Positions 8,289 to 16,495 of a DNA stretch of 64,000 bases are shown piece after piece. The stretch is from Falsiroseomonas bella. GTDB lineage: Bacteria > Pseudomonadota > Alphaproteobacteria > Acetobacterales > Acetobacteraceae. Numbering within the stretch: position 1 is the first letter of the stretch; every line of letters starts with the position of its first letter. The translations under genes were made by a program, and so were the position numbers. The notes beneath the pieces are model-generated. The model had not been told where the DNA came from, made no database searches, and worked only from the letters and a program-made list of their open reading frames with translations. Location of the stretch: positions 248,001 to 312,000 of the forward strand of contig NZ_QGNA01000004.1 of the NCBI RefSeq assembly GCF_003173615.1. The letters run 5' to 3'.

Positions 8289-10598
8289 ATGCCCAATCCG
8301 CTGCGCCGCCGCGCACCGCTGCTGGTCGGCGCGGCCGCCGCGCTGCTCTTCGCCGGTTCCGTCGGGATCGCGCTGCAGCAGGCGGTGCAGCAGTACAAGC
8401 TCGAGACCCAGACGCAGCGGATCTCGGTCTGGTACAGCAGCCAGGCGCTGGTGGAGCTGCATCGCACCCGCAGCGTGCTGCTGCGCATGGGCGAGCCGGA
8501 TTCCGACGACGCCGACGAGACGCTGCTCGACCGCTACGAGATCCTGCTGAGCCGCGTCGCGCTCATGACGCCGGAGAATGTGGAAGCGGCCGAGGCGCTC
8601 TACGGCCGTCTCGACATGGTCGCGGGCCTGCTGCAATCGCTGGAGGGCATCGAGGGCGACATCCTCGGCTTCCGCCCCGGCGATGCGGCGGCGCGGGCGC
8701 GGATCGGCGCGGTGCTCGACGCGGCGGAGCAGCGGCTGACGCGCCTGAACGTGACGCTGCACACCGACCGGGCGGAGGCCGTGACGCGGGCCCAGGCCAG
8801 CGCCTCGCGCCTGTCGCTGATCTTCACCGCCTGCATCCTCGGCATCGCGCTGAGCTCTGCGCTGCTGATGGTGCTGCTGCGGCGGGGCATGCGGCGCGCG
8901 GAGGAGACGGAGCGCACCTTGCGTGTGCTGGTGGAGGCGCTGCCCGTCGCGGTGACGGCGGTGGACACCGATGGCCGGGTGGTGCTGGCCAATGGCGCGG
9001 CGCGCGACATGTTCGCGCTGCCCGGGCCGGACCAGAAGCTGATCGGCCGCAGCGCCGCGGAGATCGGCGCCGCGCCCTGGCTGCAGCAGGACGCCGCCGC
9101 GGTGCTCGCGGCCGGCGAGGCGCGCGGCGCTTCGGAGCGGGAGGTCGCGACGCCGGATGGCGGAAGGCGCACGCTGATCACCAGCGCGGCGCCGGTGCTG
9201 GCCGCCGGCAACCAGGTGGTGCGCGTGGTCTCCGTCGGCCTCGATGTCAGCGAGCGGCGCGAGGCCGATGCGCGCATCCGCTTCCTCGCCGAGCACGACG
9301 TGCTGACCGGGCTGCCCAACCGCGTGCTCTTCGCCGAACGCCTGCGTGAGGCGCTGGCGCCGGAGCGGCTGCGGCGGATGGTCGCCGTGCACTGCCTCGA
9401 CCTCGACGACTTCAAGGGTGTCAACGACAGCCTGGGCCATCCGGTGGGCGACCAGCTGCTGGTCGCGGCGGCGACGCGCATGGCCTCCACGTTGCGCGCG
9501 GGCGATGTGCTGGCCCGACTTGGCGGCGACGAATTCGCGGTGATCCAGCCCGACATCGCCGGCCCGGAGGAAGCGGCCGAAACGGCGGCGCGGCTGGTAC
9601 AGGCGCTCGGGCGCCCCTTCTGCATCGCGGGCTACACGCTTCGCAGCGGCGGATCTGTCGGCACGGCGCTGGCGCCGCTGCACGGCATGACCGCGGAGGC
9701 GCTGCTGCAGCGCGCCGACATCGCGCTCTATCGCGCCAAGTCCGGCGGCCGCGGGCGCAGCATGCTGTTCACCGCGGACCAGGAGGAACGCCTGGTCGAG
9801 CGCCGGCGCCTGGAGGAGGACCTGCACCAGGCGGTGCAGGGGCGGCAGATGGTGCTGGCCTACCAGCCGAAGTTCCGGCTGCGCGATGGCGGGCTCGACG
9901 GGGTGGAGGCGCTGCTGCGCTGGCAGCACCCCGAGCGCGGCTGGATCCCGCCGGGTCTCTTCATCCCGGTCGCCGAGGAGACGGGCCTGATCCACAAGCT
10001 GACCCGCTTCGTGCTGGAGGAGGCCTGCCGCCAGGCGCTGCGCTGGCGCGCCGAGGGGCTGGAAGTGCCGGTTGCCGTGAATCTCTCCGCCGCCGAATTC
10101 GGCGCCGGCCAGGGCACGCGCCTCGTGCAGGAGGCGCTGGAGGCGACCGGCGGCGATCCGCGGCTGCTGGAGGTGGAGGTGACGGAAGGCGTCTTCCTGC
10201 GCAAGGCGGAGCGCGCCGCGGCCGAGGTCGCGGCGCTGCGCAGGCTCGGCGTACGGGTCGCGCTCGATGATTTCGGCACGGGCTATTCCTCGCTGGGCTA
10301 CCTGCAGCACCTGCCCTTCGACGTGATCAAGGTTGACCGGCAATTCGTGGACCGCATCGAGGAGGCGGGGCCGAGCCTGCACATCGTGGATGCGGTGATC
10401 CGCCTGGCGCATGGCCTGTCGGCCAAGGTGGTGGCGGAGGGCGTGGAGCGGCGCGGGCAGTTGCAGGCGCTGGCGGAGCTCGGCTGCGACCAGGCGCAGG
10501 GCTTCTTGCTCAGTCGCCCGCTCGCGGCCGAGGCGTTGCCCGCGCTCATCGCCCGCCGTCGGCCCGGCCAGGACGTGACGAAGCTCGAGGCGGCGTAG
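8289..10598 (+). CDS. PAS-GGDEF-EAL bifunctional c-di-GMP protein, membrane-bound
   Basis: A 769-residue inner-membrane protein. Helix one (about 10-32) and helix two (about 172-198) enclose a periplasmic sensor region; a PAS domain follows (about 210-325), then GGDEF (about 335-490) and EAL (about 510-760). The cyclase signature GGDEF at 412-416 is intact and an inhibitory I-site RAGD precedes it by five residues. The phosphodiesterase motifs EALLRW (540) and DDFGTG (660-665), and AEGVE and QGFLLSRP, are also intact, so both synthesis and breakdown of c-di-GMP are possible. The upstream exported SUOX-fold protein probably talks to the periplasmic region. Confidence 0.92.
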   Translation: MPNPLRRRAPLLVGAAAALLFAGSVGIALQQAVQQYKLETQTQRISVWYSSQALVELHRTRSVLLRMGEPDSDDADETLLDRYEILLSRVALMTPENVEAAEALYGRLDMVAGLLQSLEGIEGDILGFRPGDAAARARIGAVLDAAEQRLTRLNVTLHTDRAEAVTRAQASASRLSLIFTACILGIALSSALLMVLLRRGMRRAEETERTLRVLVEALPVAVTAVDTDGRVVLANGAARDMFALPGPDQKLIGRSAAEIGAAPWLQQDAAAVLAAGEARGASEREVATPDGGRRTLITSAAPVLAAGNQVVRVVSVGLDVSERREADARIRFLAEHDVLTGLPNRVLFAERLREALAPERLRRMVAVHCLDLDDFKGVNDSLGHPVGDQLLVAAATRMASTLRAGDVLARLGGDEFAVIQPDIAGPEEAAETAARLVQALGRPFCIAGYTLRSGGSVGTALAPLHGMTAEALLQRADIALYRAKSGGRGRSMLFTADQEERLVERRRLEEDLHQAVQGRQMVLAYQPKFRLRDGGLDGVEALLRWQHPERGWIPPGLFIPVAEETGLIHKLTRFVLEEACRQALRWRAEGLEVPVAVNLSAAEFGAGQGTRLVQEALEATGGDPRLLEVEVTEGVFLRKAERAAAEVAALRRLGVRVALDDFGTGYSSLGYLQHLPFDVIKVDRQFVDRIEEAGPSLHIVDAVIRLAHGLSAKVVAEGVERRGQLQALAELGCDQAQGFLLSRPLAAEALPALIARRRPGQDVTKLEAA

Positions 10599-10758
10599 GG
10601 CGCGATCCGAGCGACTGGTCCGGGCCTCGTCCTGTGCCGGTCGAGCGGGCGGTCGCGCGCATGCGATCGGCGCGCGACATCCGGTGAAGTCGGAGCGGGC
10701 CGAACGTGCCGCCGTTCATGCCCGCTCCCTCGCACGGATGGACTTGCTGGCGCGTGGC

Positions 10759-11424
10759 CTAGGCGTGGCGGCGCGTCGCGATGCCGAGCATGCCGAGCAG
10801 CGCGGTGGCGAACAGCGCGACGCTGCCGGGTTCGGGCACCTCCACCAGCGGGGAGTTCTGCACGTCGGCGTAGGTACCGCCGAGCGTAACGATGTTGCAG
10901 CCATTGATCCAGGCACCGTTGACCGGCGGCGGGGATCGTCCTTCCGCGCAGGGCCACTCGCTGACACCCAGCATGGCGCTGGTGTGCAGCCCGTAGCCGA
11001 GTGTCACATCGACCGCGATGTCCGGATCCCAGGTTGTCACATAGATCGAACCGGACAGTGTTTCGGTCTCGGGCTTCCAAGTGATGTTGATGCGGAAGTC
11101 GCCGAACATCTCGTCGGGCGTCCTGAGGTCGAACAGGTTCGTGTTGAAGAGCCACAGCCCGGTGCGCCCACCCCTGCGCGCGATGATCGAGAGACCAAGC
11201 ACGCCGGCGGCCTTGAGGTCGTGGAATGTCGTGTCCCGCTCCCAGAAGTTCTCGAGCTCGAAACTGACGCCATTCGCCTGCGCCTCAGGAGTGAGTGAGA
11301 GATAGGCGCGGACGTAGTAGTCTGGTTCGGTGCGCGGCGTCTGGAACAGCCACGCCGCCTCGGCGTGCGGCGCGGCGAGGGCGAGGCAGGACGCGAGCAG
11401 GGCGGTCCGCTGAAATGCGCGCAA
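10759..11424 (-). CDS. PEP-CTERM sorting domain protein
   Basis: A 221-residue secreted protein. It starts with a signal peptide (LLASCLALAAPHAEAA) and ends with a PEP-CTERM tail: VPEPGS, a hydrophobic stretch VALFATALLGMLGIA and the basic end TRRHA. Such tails are recognised and cut by exosortase in the EpsH/XrtA systems, which are linked to exopolysaccharide and envelope assembly. The middle part (about 25-190) looks beta-rich with paired cysteines (EWPCAEGRSP, INGCNIVTL) but I recognise no domain. No exosortase gene lies in the window. The gene stands alone between convergent and same-strand neighbours. Confidence 0.85.
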   Translation of the reverse strand: MRAFQRTALLASCLALAAPHAEAAWLFQTPRTEPDYYVRAYLSLTPEAQANGVSFELENFWERDTTFHDLKAAGVLGLSIIARRGGRTGLWLFNTNLFDLRTPDEMFGDFRINITWKPETETLSGSIYVTTWDPDIAVDVTLGYGLHTSAMLGVSEWPCAEGRSPPPVNGAWINGCNIVTLGGTYADVQNSPLVEVPEPGSVALFATALLGMLGIATRRHA

Positions 11425-11551
11425 GATGAAAATCCTTCGTTGCGTGCCGCACTGCGCGGCACGCGCGATGATGCCGCGGGCGCAGCGCCGCGGTGCGCGG
11501 ACTCGACAATTTGATGCTGTAATGAGTCCGGTTCCGACGCGCCGCTCGCGC

Positions 11552-12712
11552 TCACACGCCGCGGCGGCGGCGCTCGACCAGCGGGCCCTGGAACAGGCGG
11601 ATGCCGGCCTCCCAGCCCCAGGCGATCGCCGCGGGGCGGTCCACGCCGGCCAGCACCACGCGGTCCGACGCCGCCTGCAGCAGGCGGCGCACCGGCTCCG
11701 GGATGGCGGAGGGCAGGTCGGGCGACCAGCGCAGCCGCACCAGGTCGAGGCCGAGCCGCTCCGGCGGCAGCAGCGCGATCAGCGCCGGCGTCGCATCGTC
11801 GAGCGCGAGGCGGAAGCCGCGCTGGTGCAGCATGGGCGACAGCCGCCGCATCGCACGCGGGTCGGCCAGCACATCGAAGGGGCGCAGGCCGATGATCACC
11901 TCGGCGCGGCGGCCGGCCGGCAGCGCCTCCGCGAAGCGGGCGAAGATGCCGCCATCCAGCGTCGCCGGCGCGAGCGGCAGCCCGACCGGCCGCCAGGCGA
12001 GCTGCGCCGCGGGGCGGGCCATCTCGATCAGCATCCGCCCCTCCGCCATGCGGCCGAGGCGGCGCAGCAGGCCGGGCGCGGCATCCAGGTCGCGGCCGGG
12101 CAGCACCACGGCGTTCAGCGCGGGCCAGGAGATGCGGCGGTCCTCCCAGACCGGCTCGGGCGCGCCGCCCTCGGGGTCCAGCCGGCAGACCGACTGGGCG
12201 AGCGTGACGGGCTCGAGGTCGGCGGCGGCGAGCGCGCGCTCGGCGGCTGCGAGCTCGGCGCTGCCGAAGGGGGCGCCGGGGCCGTCCACAGGCGCGGTCT
12301 CCGCCGCCTCGACCGGTTCCATGCCGAGGCTCTCGGCGGCGGCGCTGAGCAGCCGCGCGGCTTCCTCCGGCAGGCGCATCCGACGCACCGCGCCGGCCGA
12401 GGCCGCGTCCAGGCTGCGCAGCAGCGCGGCCTGCGCTTCCTCCAGCGCCGGGGCGGGCAGGCGCGCCACGGCGACGACGTCGCCATTCGGCAGGTCGAAG
12501 ATGTTGGCGCGCGTGGCCGCCAGCGCGCTGTCCAGCGCGTCGCGCAGCAGGCGGCGATGATGCGGCCGGCGCAGCGCGGGGGCGAGGGCGGCGAGGCGCA
12601 GATGCAGCACCTCCCGCGCCGCATCGGCCGCGACGCTCTCGCGCACCAGCGTGGCGAGGTCGAGCGCGGCGCGCGTGCCCGCGCGGGCTGCGGCGTCGCG
12701 CAGCGCCGTCAT
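11552..12712 (-). CDS. Degenerate EAL-like protein (second of an overlapping pair)
   Basis: A 386-residue protein whose C-terminal third (about 270-385) resembles an EAL domain: RRAEVIIGLRPF, then GFRLALDDATPALIALL in place of the DDFGTGYSSL loop, LGLDLVRLRWSP in place of the lysine-bearing strand, VVLAGVDRPAAI in place of VVAEGVE, and GIRLFQGPLVE in place of the QGF/P end. The catalytic glutamates and lysine are therefore replaced, so phosphodiesterase activity is not expected. The N-terminal region (about 25-110) includes NIFDLPNGDVVAVARL, a shape like a decayed GGDEF hairpin. It overlaps the upstream paralogue by four bases. Function is unknown; c-di-GMP binding or a scaffold role are possibilities. 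Confidence 0.65.
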   Translation of the reverse strand: MTALRDAAARAGTRAALDLATLVRESVAADAAREVLHLRLAALAPALRRPHHRRLLRDALDSALAATRANIFDLPNGDVVAVARLPAPALEEAQAALLRSLDAASAGAVRRMRLPEEAARLLSAAAESLGMEPVEAAETAPVDGPGAPFGSAELAAAERALAAADLEPVTLAQSVCRLDPEGGAPEPVWEDRRISWPALNAVVLPGRDLDAAPGLLRRLGRMAEGRMLIEMARPAAQLAWRPVGLPLAPATLDGGIFARFAEALPAGRRAEVIIGLRPFDVLADPRAMRRLSPMLHQRGFRLALDDATPALIALLPPERLGLDLVRLRWSPDLPSAIPEPVRRLLQAASDRVVLAGVDRPAAIAWGWEAGIRLFQGPLVERRRRGV

Positions 12713-13752
12713 GCCGCGACGCCTTCGACCTGAACGATGCCGACCGCCGCGGCGAAGCGATGCGCCGCGGCGTCCTCCGCGCCGGCCAGCACGATCCGCG
12801 CGGGATCGAGCGCGGCGAGGGTGGCGCGCGCATCCGGCGCGGCCAGCGCCGCGGACCAGCGCAGGCGCAGCAGCACCGGCGGCAGGATGCGCGGATCCAG
12901 CAAAGCGAGGCTTTCGGCGTCGAGCCCGTCCAGCTCCAGGCCGATGCCGGCCGCTTCGAGGCGCGCGCGGCTGGCCTCCAGCGCTGCGGGATCGGCGGCG
13001 GCGGCGAGCGGCAGGGTGGCCACCAGCGTGCCGGGCGCCGCGCCGGCGCCGGGGCGGGTGGGCAGGTCGGCGGGAAGGGGCAGGTGCAGCCGCGCCGGCC
13101 CGCCGGCGCCGAGCAGCGCCCGCGCCTGCTCCGGCCGCGCCAGGGCGGCGAGCAGCCGCGCGGCGAAATGGCGCGCCGCGTGGTCCAGCAGGTCGGCATC
13201 GCCGCCGAGCAGCCCCATCGCGCCGGCGAGCCGCGCGCGGTCGGGCTCGAGCCGCAGGAAGCGCGGCGCGGGCCTGCCGCCGGGGTTCGGGCCCTGGGTG
13301 CGGCGGGTGAAGGCGGTTACGTCGAGGCCGGCGAGATGGCCGTCGAGCGATGCGAGGGAAGGTCCCGCCGGGGCCTGGCAGGGGGCCGCGGCGGGCGCGC
13401 CCTCCGCGTAGTCGCGCAGCGCCGCCCCGTCATGCTCCAGCGACCAGGTCAGCGTGCCGGCCGGGCCGACCAGGCGTTCCAGCAGCCGGCGCAGGCGCTC
13501 CGCCCGCCCCGCCTCGGCGCCGACCAGCAGCAGGTCGCCGCGCGGCCCGTCCAGCACCTGGCCGCCGGCGGCGAGCGCGCCTTCCTGCAGCAGCGCGCGC
13601 GCCACCTTGCGCCGGTGCGGCGCGGCTTCCTCCACCCGCAGCACGACGCGGCCGGGCGCGCCCTGCATGCGGCGCAGCGCCTGCAGCAGCCGATCATCCG
13701 CGGGGGCGGCACCGGGCGGGGGCGCCGGGTCGCGCAGGGCCTTGCCGATCAT
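12709..13752 (-). CDS. Degenerate EAL-like protein (first of an overlapping pair)
   Basis: A 347-residue alanine- and arginine-rich protein that looks like a more diverged paralogue of the next gene. Shared features are a GGDEF-like hairpin remnant (QVLDGPRGDLLLVG, about 65-78) and a C-terminal EAL-like core (TLVATLPLAAAADPAALE, GIGLELDGLDAESLALL, VLLRLRWSAAL, RIVLAGAEDAAAHRFA). None of the catalytic EAL residues is recognisable. Its stop overlaps the start of the following gene (ATGA), so the two are likely translated together. It is divergent from the metallophosphoesterase gene across a 64-base gap that must hold both promoters. Confidence 0.55.
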   Translation of the reverse strand: MIGKALRDPAPPPGAAPADDRLLQALRRMQGAPGRVVLRVEEAAPHRRKVARALLQEGALAAGGQVLDGPRGDLLLVGAEAGRAERLRRLLERLVGPAGTLTWSLEHDGAALRDYAEGAPAAAPCQAPAGPSLASLDGHLAGLDVTAFTRRTQGPNPGGRPAPRFLRLEPDRARLAGAMGLLGGDADLLDHAARHFAARLLAALARPEQARALLGAGGPARLHLPLPADLPTRPGAGAAPGTLVATLPLAAAADPAALEASRARLEAAGIGLELDGLDAESLALLDPRILPPVLLRLRWSAALAAPDARATLAALDPARIVLAGAEDAAAHRFAAAVGIVQVEGVAA

Positions 13753-13816
13753 GTGTCTCCCGCCCCGGCCGGCGGATGGCGACGTCCTGCCGCGGGCGCG
13801 CTAGCCTGGGGCCGGA

Positions 13817-14530
13817 ATGCTTGCGGAATCCTTGTCGCCGGGCTGGCTGCCGCCCGGGCTGCGCGTCTACGCGATCGGCGATGCGCATGGCTGCGCGGCG
13901 CGGCTGGCCGTGCTGCATGCCGGGATCGCGGCGGATATGGCGGCGCGCCCCGGGCCGAAGCCTCTGCTGCTGCATCTCGGCGACTATGTCGATCGCGGCG
14001 AGGACAGCGCCGGGGTGGTCGCGCTGCTGCGCGGCAGGCCGCCCGTGCCGGGCGCCGAGATGATCAACCTCGTCGGCAACCACGAGCAGATGATGCTGGC
14101 GGCGCTCGACGCCGCGGCGGATGCGCGGCGTGTCGGCTTCTGGCTCGACAATGGCGGTGCGCCGACGCTTGCCAGCTACGGCGCCGACCCGGAGGACAAG
14201 GAGAGCTGGGCCCTGGTGCCGGAGGGGGACATCGCCTGGATGCGCCGGCTGCGGCCGAGCTTCACGCTGGGCGGCTATCTCTTCGCCCATGCGGGGATCA
14301 GGCCGGACCTGCCGCTCGACCGGCAGGACCCCTTCGACCTCGCCTGGATCCGCGAGCCCTTCCTGTCGTGGCGCGGCGAGCTGCCGGCGGTGGTGGTGCA
14401 TGGCCACACCCCCTCCGACTGGCCGGAGGTGCTGCCGCACCGCATCGGCGTGGACACCGGCGCGGTCTATGGCGGGCCGCTGAGCTGCGCCGTGCTGGAA
14501 GGCGATCGCGTCGGCTTCCTGTTCGCCTGA
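13817..14530 (+). CDS. Calcineurin-like metallophosphoesterase (PrpA/ApaH type)
   Basis: A 237-residue cytoplasmic phosphatase with all the motifs of the bimetallic phosphoesterase family: IGDAHGC, LGDYVDRGEDS, VGNHEQM, FAHAGI and VVHGHTPS. This set matches serine/threonine protein phosphatases of the bacterial PrpA group and the related diadenosine tetraphosphatases. Substrate cannot be decided from sequence. The start at 13817 follows the nearest purine-rich stretch (GGGGCCGGA) and the family core begins within 25 residues. The neighbour downstream is convergent with a 30-base gap. Confidence 0.88.
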   Translation: MLAESLSPGWLPPGLRVYAIGDAHGCAARLAVLHAGIAADMAARPGPKPLLLHLGDYVDRGEDSAGVVALLRGRPPVPGAEMINLVGNHEQMMLAALDAAADARRVGFWLDNGGAPTLASYGADPEDKESWALVPEGDIAWMRRLRPSFTLGGYLFAHAGIRPDLPLDRQDPFDLAWIREPFLSWRGELPAVVVHGHTPSDWPEVLPHRIGVDTGAVYGGPLSCAVLEGDRVGFLFA

Positions 14531-14560
14531 CAGCCGCGCAGCAGCGGCGCGGCCGCACGC

Positions 14561-15844
14561 TCACTGTCCCGGCGTGACCCGCCAGATCGTGTTGGAGAGG
14601 TCGTCGGCGACGATCAGCGCGCCGCGCGGATCCACCGAGACACCGACCGGCCTGCCGCGGGCGTTGTTCTCCGCGGTGAGGAAGCCTGTCACCACATCCA
14701 CCATCTCCCCGGCGGGGCGGCCGTCGCGGAAGGGAACGAAGACCACGCGGTAGCCCACGGGCTCGTCGCGGTTCCAGCTGCCATGCTGGCCGACGAAGAC
14801 GCCTTCCGCGAAGCGCTCGCCCATCGCGGGGGTGGAGAAGGCGAGGCCGAGTGCGGCGACATGCGCGCCGAGCGCGTAGTCGGGCTCGATCGCCGCCGCC
14901 ACCTTCGCCTGGTCGATCGGGCGCACGCGGGTGTCCACGTTCTGCCCCCAGTAGCTGTAGGGCCAGCCATAGAAGGCGCCTTCCTGCACCGAGGTCAGGT
15001 AGTCCGGCACGAGGTTCGGGCCGATCTCGTCGCGCTCGTTCACGACAGCCCAGAGCTGGCCGGTGCCCGGCTGGATCGCGAGCGCGGTCGGGTTGCGCAG
15101 GCCTGTCGCATATTGGCGGTGCCGGCCGGTCTCGGCGTCGATCTCCCAGATCATGGCACGGTCTTCCTCGGCCGCCATGCCGCGCTCGGTGATGTTGCTG
15201 TTGGAGCCGATGCCGACATAGAGGAAGCGGCCATCGGCGCTCGCCGTCATCGCCTTCGTCCAGTGATGGTTGATCACCGACGGCAGGTTGGTGACGAGGG
15301 TGGGCGGGCCGCTCGCCTCCGTCTGACCCTCGGCGTAGTCGAAGCGCACCAGCGCATCCTGGTTGGCGACGTAGAGCGCGCCGTTCGCCAGCGCGAGGCC
15401 ATAGGGCGCGTTGAGGTTGTCGGCAAAGACGGTGCGCATTTCATAGGTGCCGTCGCCATCGGCGTCGCGCAGCAGGGTCAGCCGGTTGCCGCCGGGGACC
15501 GACGACTTGCCCAGGCTCTTGATGTAGCCGGCGATGACGTCCTTCGGGCGCAGCGCCGGCGCGCCGCCCCCCGATCCCTCGGCCACCAGGATGTCGCCAT
15601 TCGGCAGCACCAGGGTCTGGCGGGGGATGCGCAGCCCCGTGGCGATGGGCTGGATGCGGTAGCCCTGCGGCACGGTCGGGAGCGCGTCGCCCCATTCCGC
15701 CGGGCGGGGGATCGTCATGGAGGGCAGCAGGCCGCGCTGCGGCGCCGGGAGGTCCGGCGCCGCACCGCGCGGGTCGCCGGCGGGGTCGCCGTCGCAGGCC
15801 ACGAGGGCGATGGCGGCGAAGGGCAGGATGGCGGCGCGCATCAT
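14561..15844 (-). CDS. PQQ-dependent sugar dehydrogenase-like lipoprotein (sorbosone dehydrogenase family)
   Basis: A 427-residue six-bladed propeller protein. The N-terminus is a lipoprotein signal with lipobox LVAC. Family motifs are GYRIQPIATGLRIPRQTLVLP, then FADNLNAPYGLAL, TASADGRFLYVGIGSNSNI, YATGLRNPTALAI, AVVNERDEIG, QEGAFYGWPYSYWG, FVGQHGSWNRDEPVGYRV and VSVDPRGALIVADDLSN. These match the soluble glucose/sorbosone dehydrogenase family, which uses PQQ to oxidise sugars in the periplasm; cofactor use here is inferred. The start overlaps the stop of the upstream DUF2231 gene (ATGATG over TGA), a pairing often seen for this family. Confidence 0.88.
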   Translation of the reverse strand: MMRAAILPFAAIALVACDGDPAGDPRGAAPDLPAPQRGLLPSMTIPRPAEWGDALPTVPQGYRIQPIATGLRIPRQTLVLPNGDILVAEGSGGGAPALRPKDVIAGYIKSLGKSSVPGGNRLTLLRDADGDGTYEMRTVFADNLNAPYGLALANGALYVANQDALVRFDYAEGQTEASGPPTLVTNLPSVINHHWTKAMTASADGRFLYVGIGSNSNITERGMAAEEDRAMIWEIDAETGRHRQYATGLRNPTALAIQPGTGQLWAVVNERDEIGPNLVPDYLTSVQEGAFYGWPYSYWGQNVDTRVRPIDQAKVAAAIEPDYALGAHVAALGLAFSTPAMGERFAEGVFVGQHGSWNRDEPVGYRVVFVPFRDGRPAGEMVDVVTGFLTAENNARGRPVGVSVDPRGALIVADDLSNTIWRVTPGQ

Positions 15845-16302
15845 GCCACGCGCTCCGCACGGGCGCCCGCATAGCCGAGCCAGGACGCCACCAGCGCCAG
15901 CAGCACGACCGCGGCCGAGAGGTAGAGCGCCTCCGGCATGACCGCGAAGGCGTCCTTCCCATGCACCAGCGCGCTGAAGATCCCGACCACCCAGGTGGCC
16001 AGCAACGCCATGAAGTAGAGCGCCGCGTGGCGGCGACGGGGCGGGCGGCTGCGGATCAGGCTGATCAGCGCCCAGAGCAGGGCGAAGCCGCCGAAGAACA
16101 GGGCGCCGGCGATCAGCCAGGAGGCGAAGTTCGTCCACTGCACATGGTAGGTGCGCCAGTAGGCGACATCCGCGAGGAGCGCGCCCAGGAAGAGCGGCAG
16201 CGGGAAAGCCAGCAGGATCGCATGCAGCGGATGCAGGGGCCTTCCCTGCACGGGCGACCGGTGCAGGGTCCTCGGGACGGCCGGGGCGGTGGTTGCAGAC
16301 AC
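15841..16302 (-). CDS. DUF2231 family membrane protein
   Basis: A 153-residue inner-membrane protein with four hydrophobic helices. It starts with a soluble leader, then HPLHAILLAFPLPLFLGALLAD, a histidine-proline motif before helix one that is usual for DUF2231, followed by WTNFASWLIAGALFFGGFALL, AALYFMALLATWVVGI and a last helix ending in GYAGARAERVA. I chose the GTG at 16302 because a strong GAGAGGA ribosome binding site lies eight bases upstream and because the longer frame back to 16608 is arginine- and proline-rich. It is coupled to the sorbosone-dehydrogenase-like gene and may anchor or give electrons a path (inference). Confidence 0.8.
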   Translation of the reverse strand: MSATTAPAVPRTLHRSPVQGRPLHPLHAILLAFPLPLFLGALLADVAYWRTYHVQWTNFASWLIAGALFFGGFALLWALISLIRSRPPRRRHAALYFMALLATWVVGIFSALVHGKDAFAVMPEALYLSAAVVLLALVASWLGYAGARAERVA

Positions 16303-16495
16303 GGCGTGTCCTCTCGTTGCTGTGTCCGGCTGCGCGGGGATCGGCCGCGGCGCGCGAGGCCGGGGGCTCGGTGGGGGAACGAGGCAGATGCGGGCCGGTT
16401 TCTTGCCGCGCGCGTGATGCCCGGCGTGCGACCGGGGCCGAAACCTGCAAGGCGTGCCTTGCGCAGGATGCAAGGGGTGGGGTAGGCGATCTGTC

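Noticed and set aside
7722-10412. An 896-codon frame antisense to the GGDEF-EAL gene
   Set aside because: It is a shadow of the GC-rich gene, with low-complexity histidine- and arginine-rich sequence.
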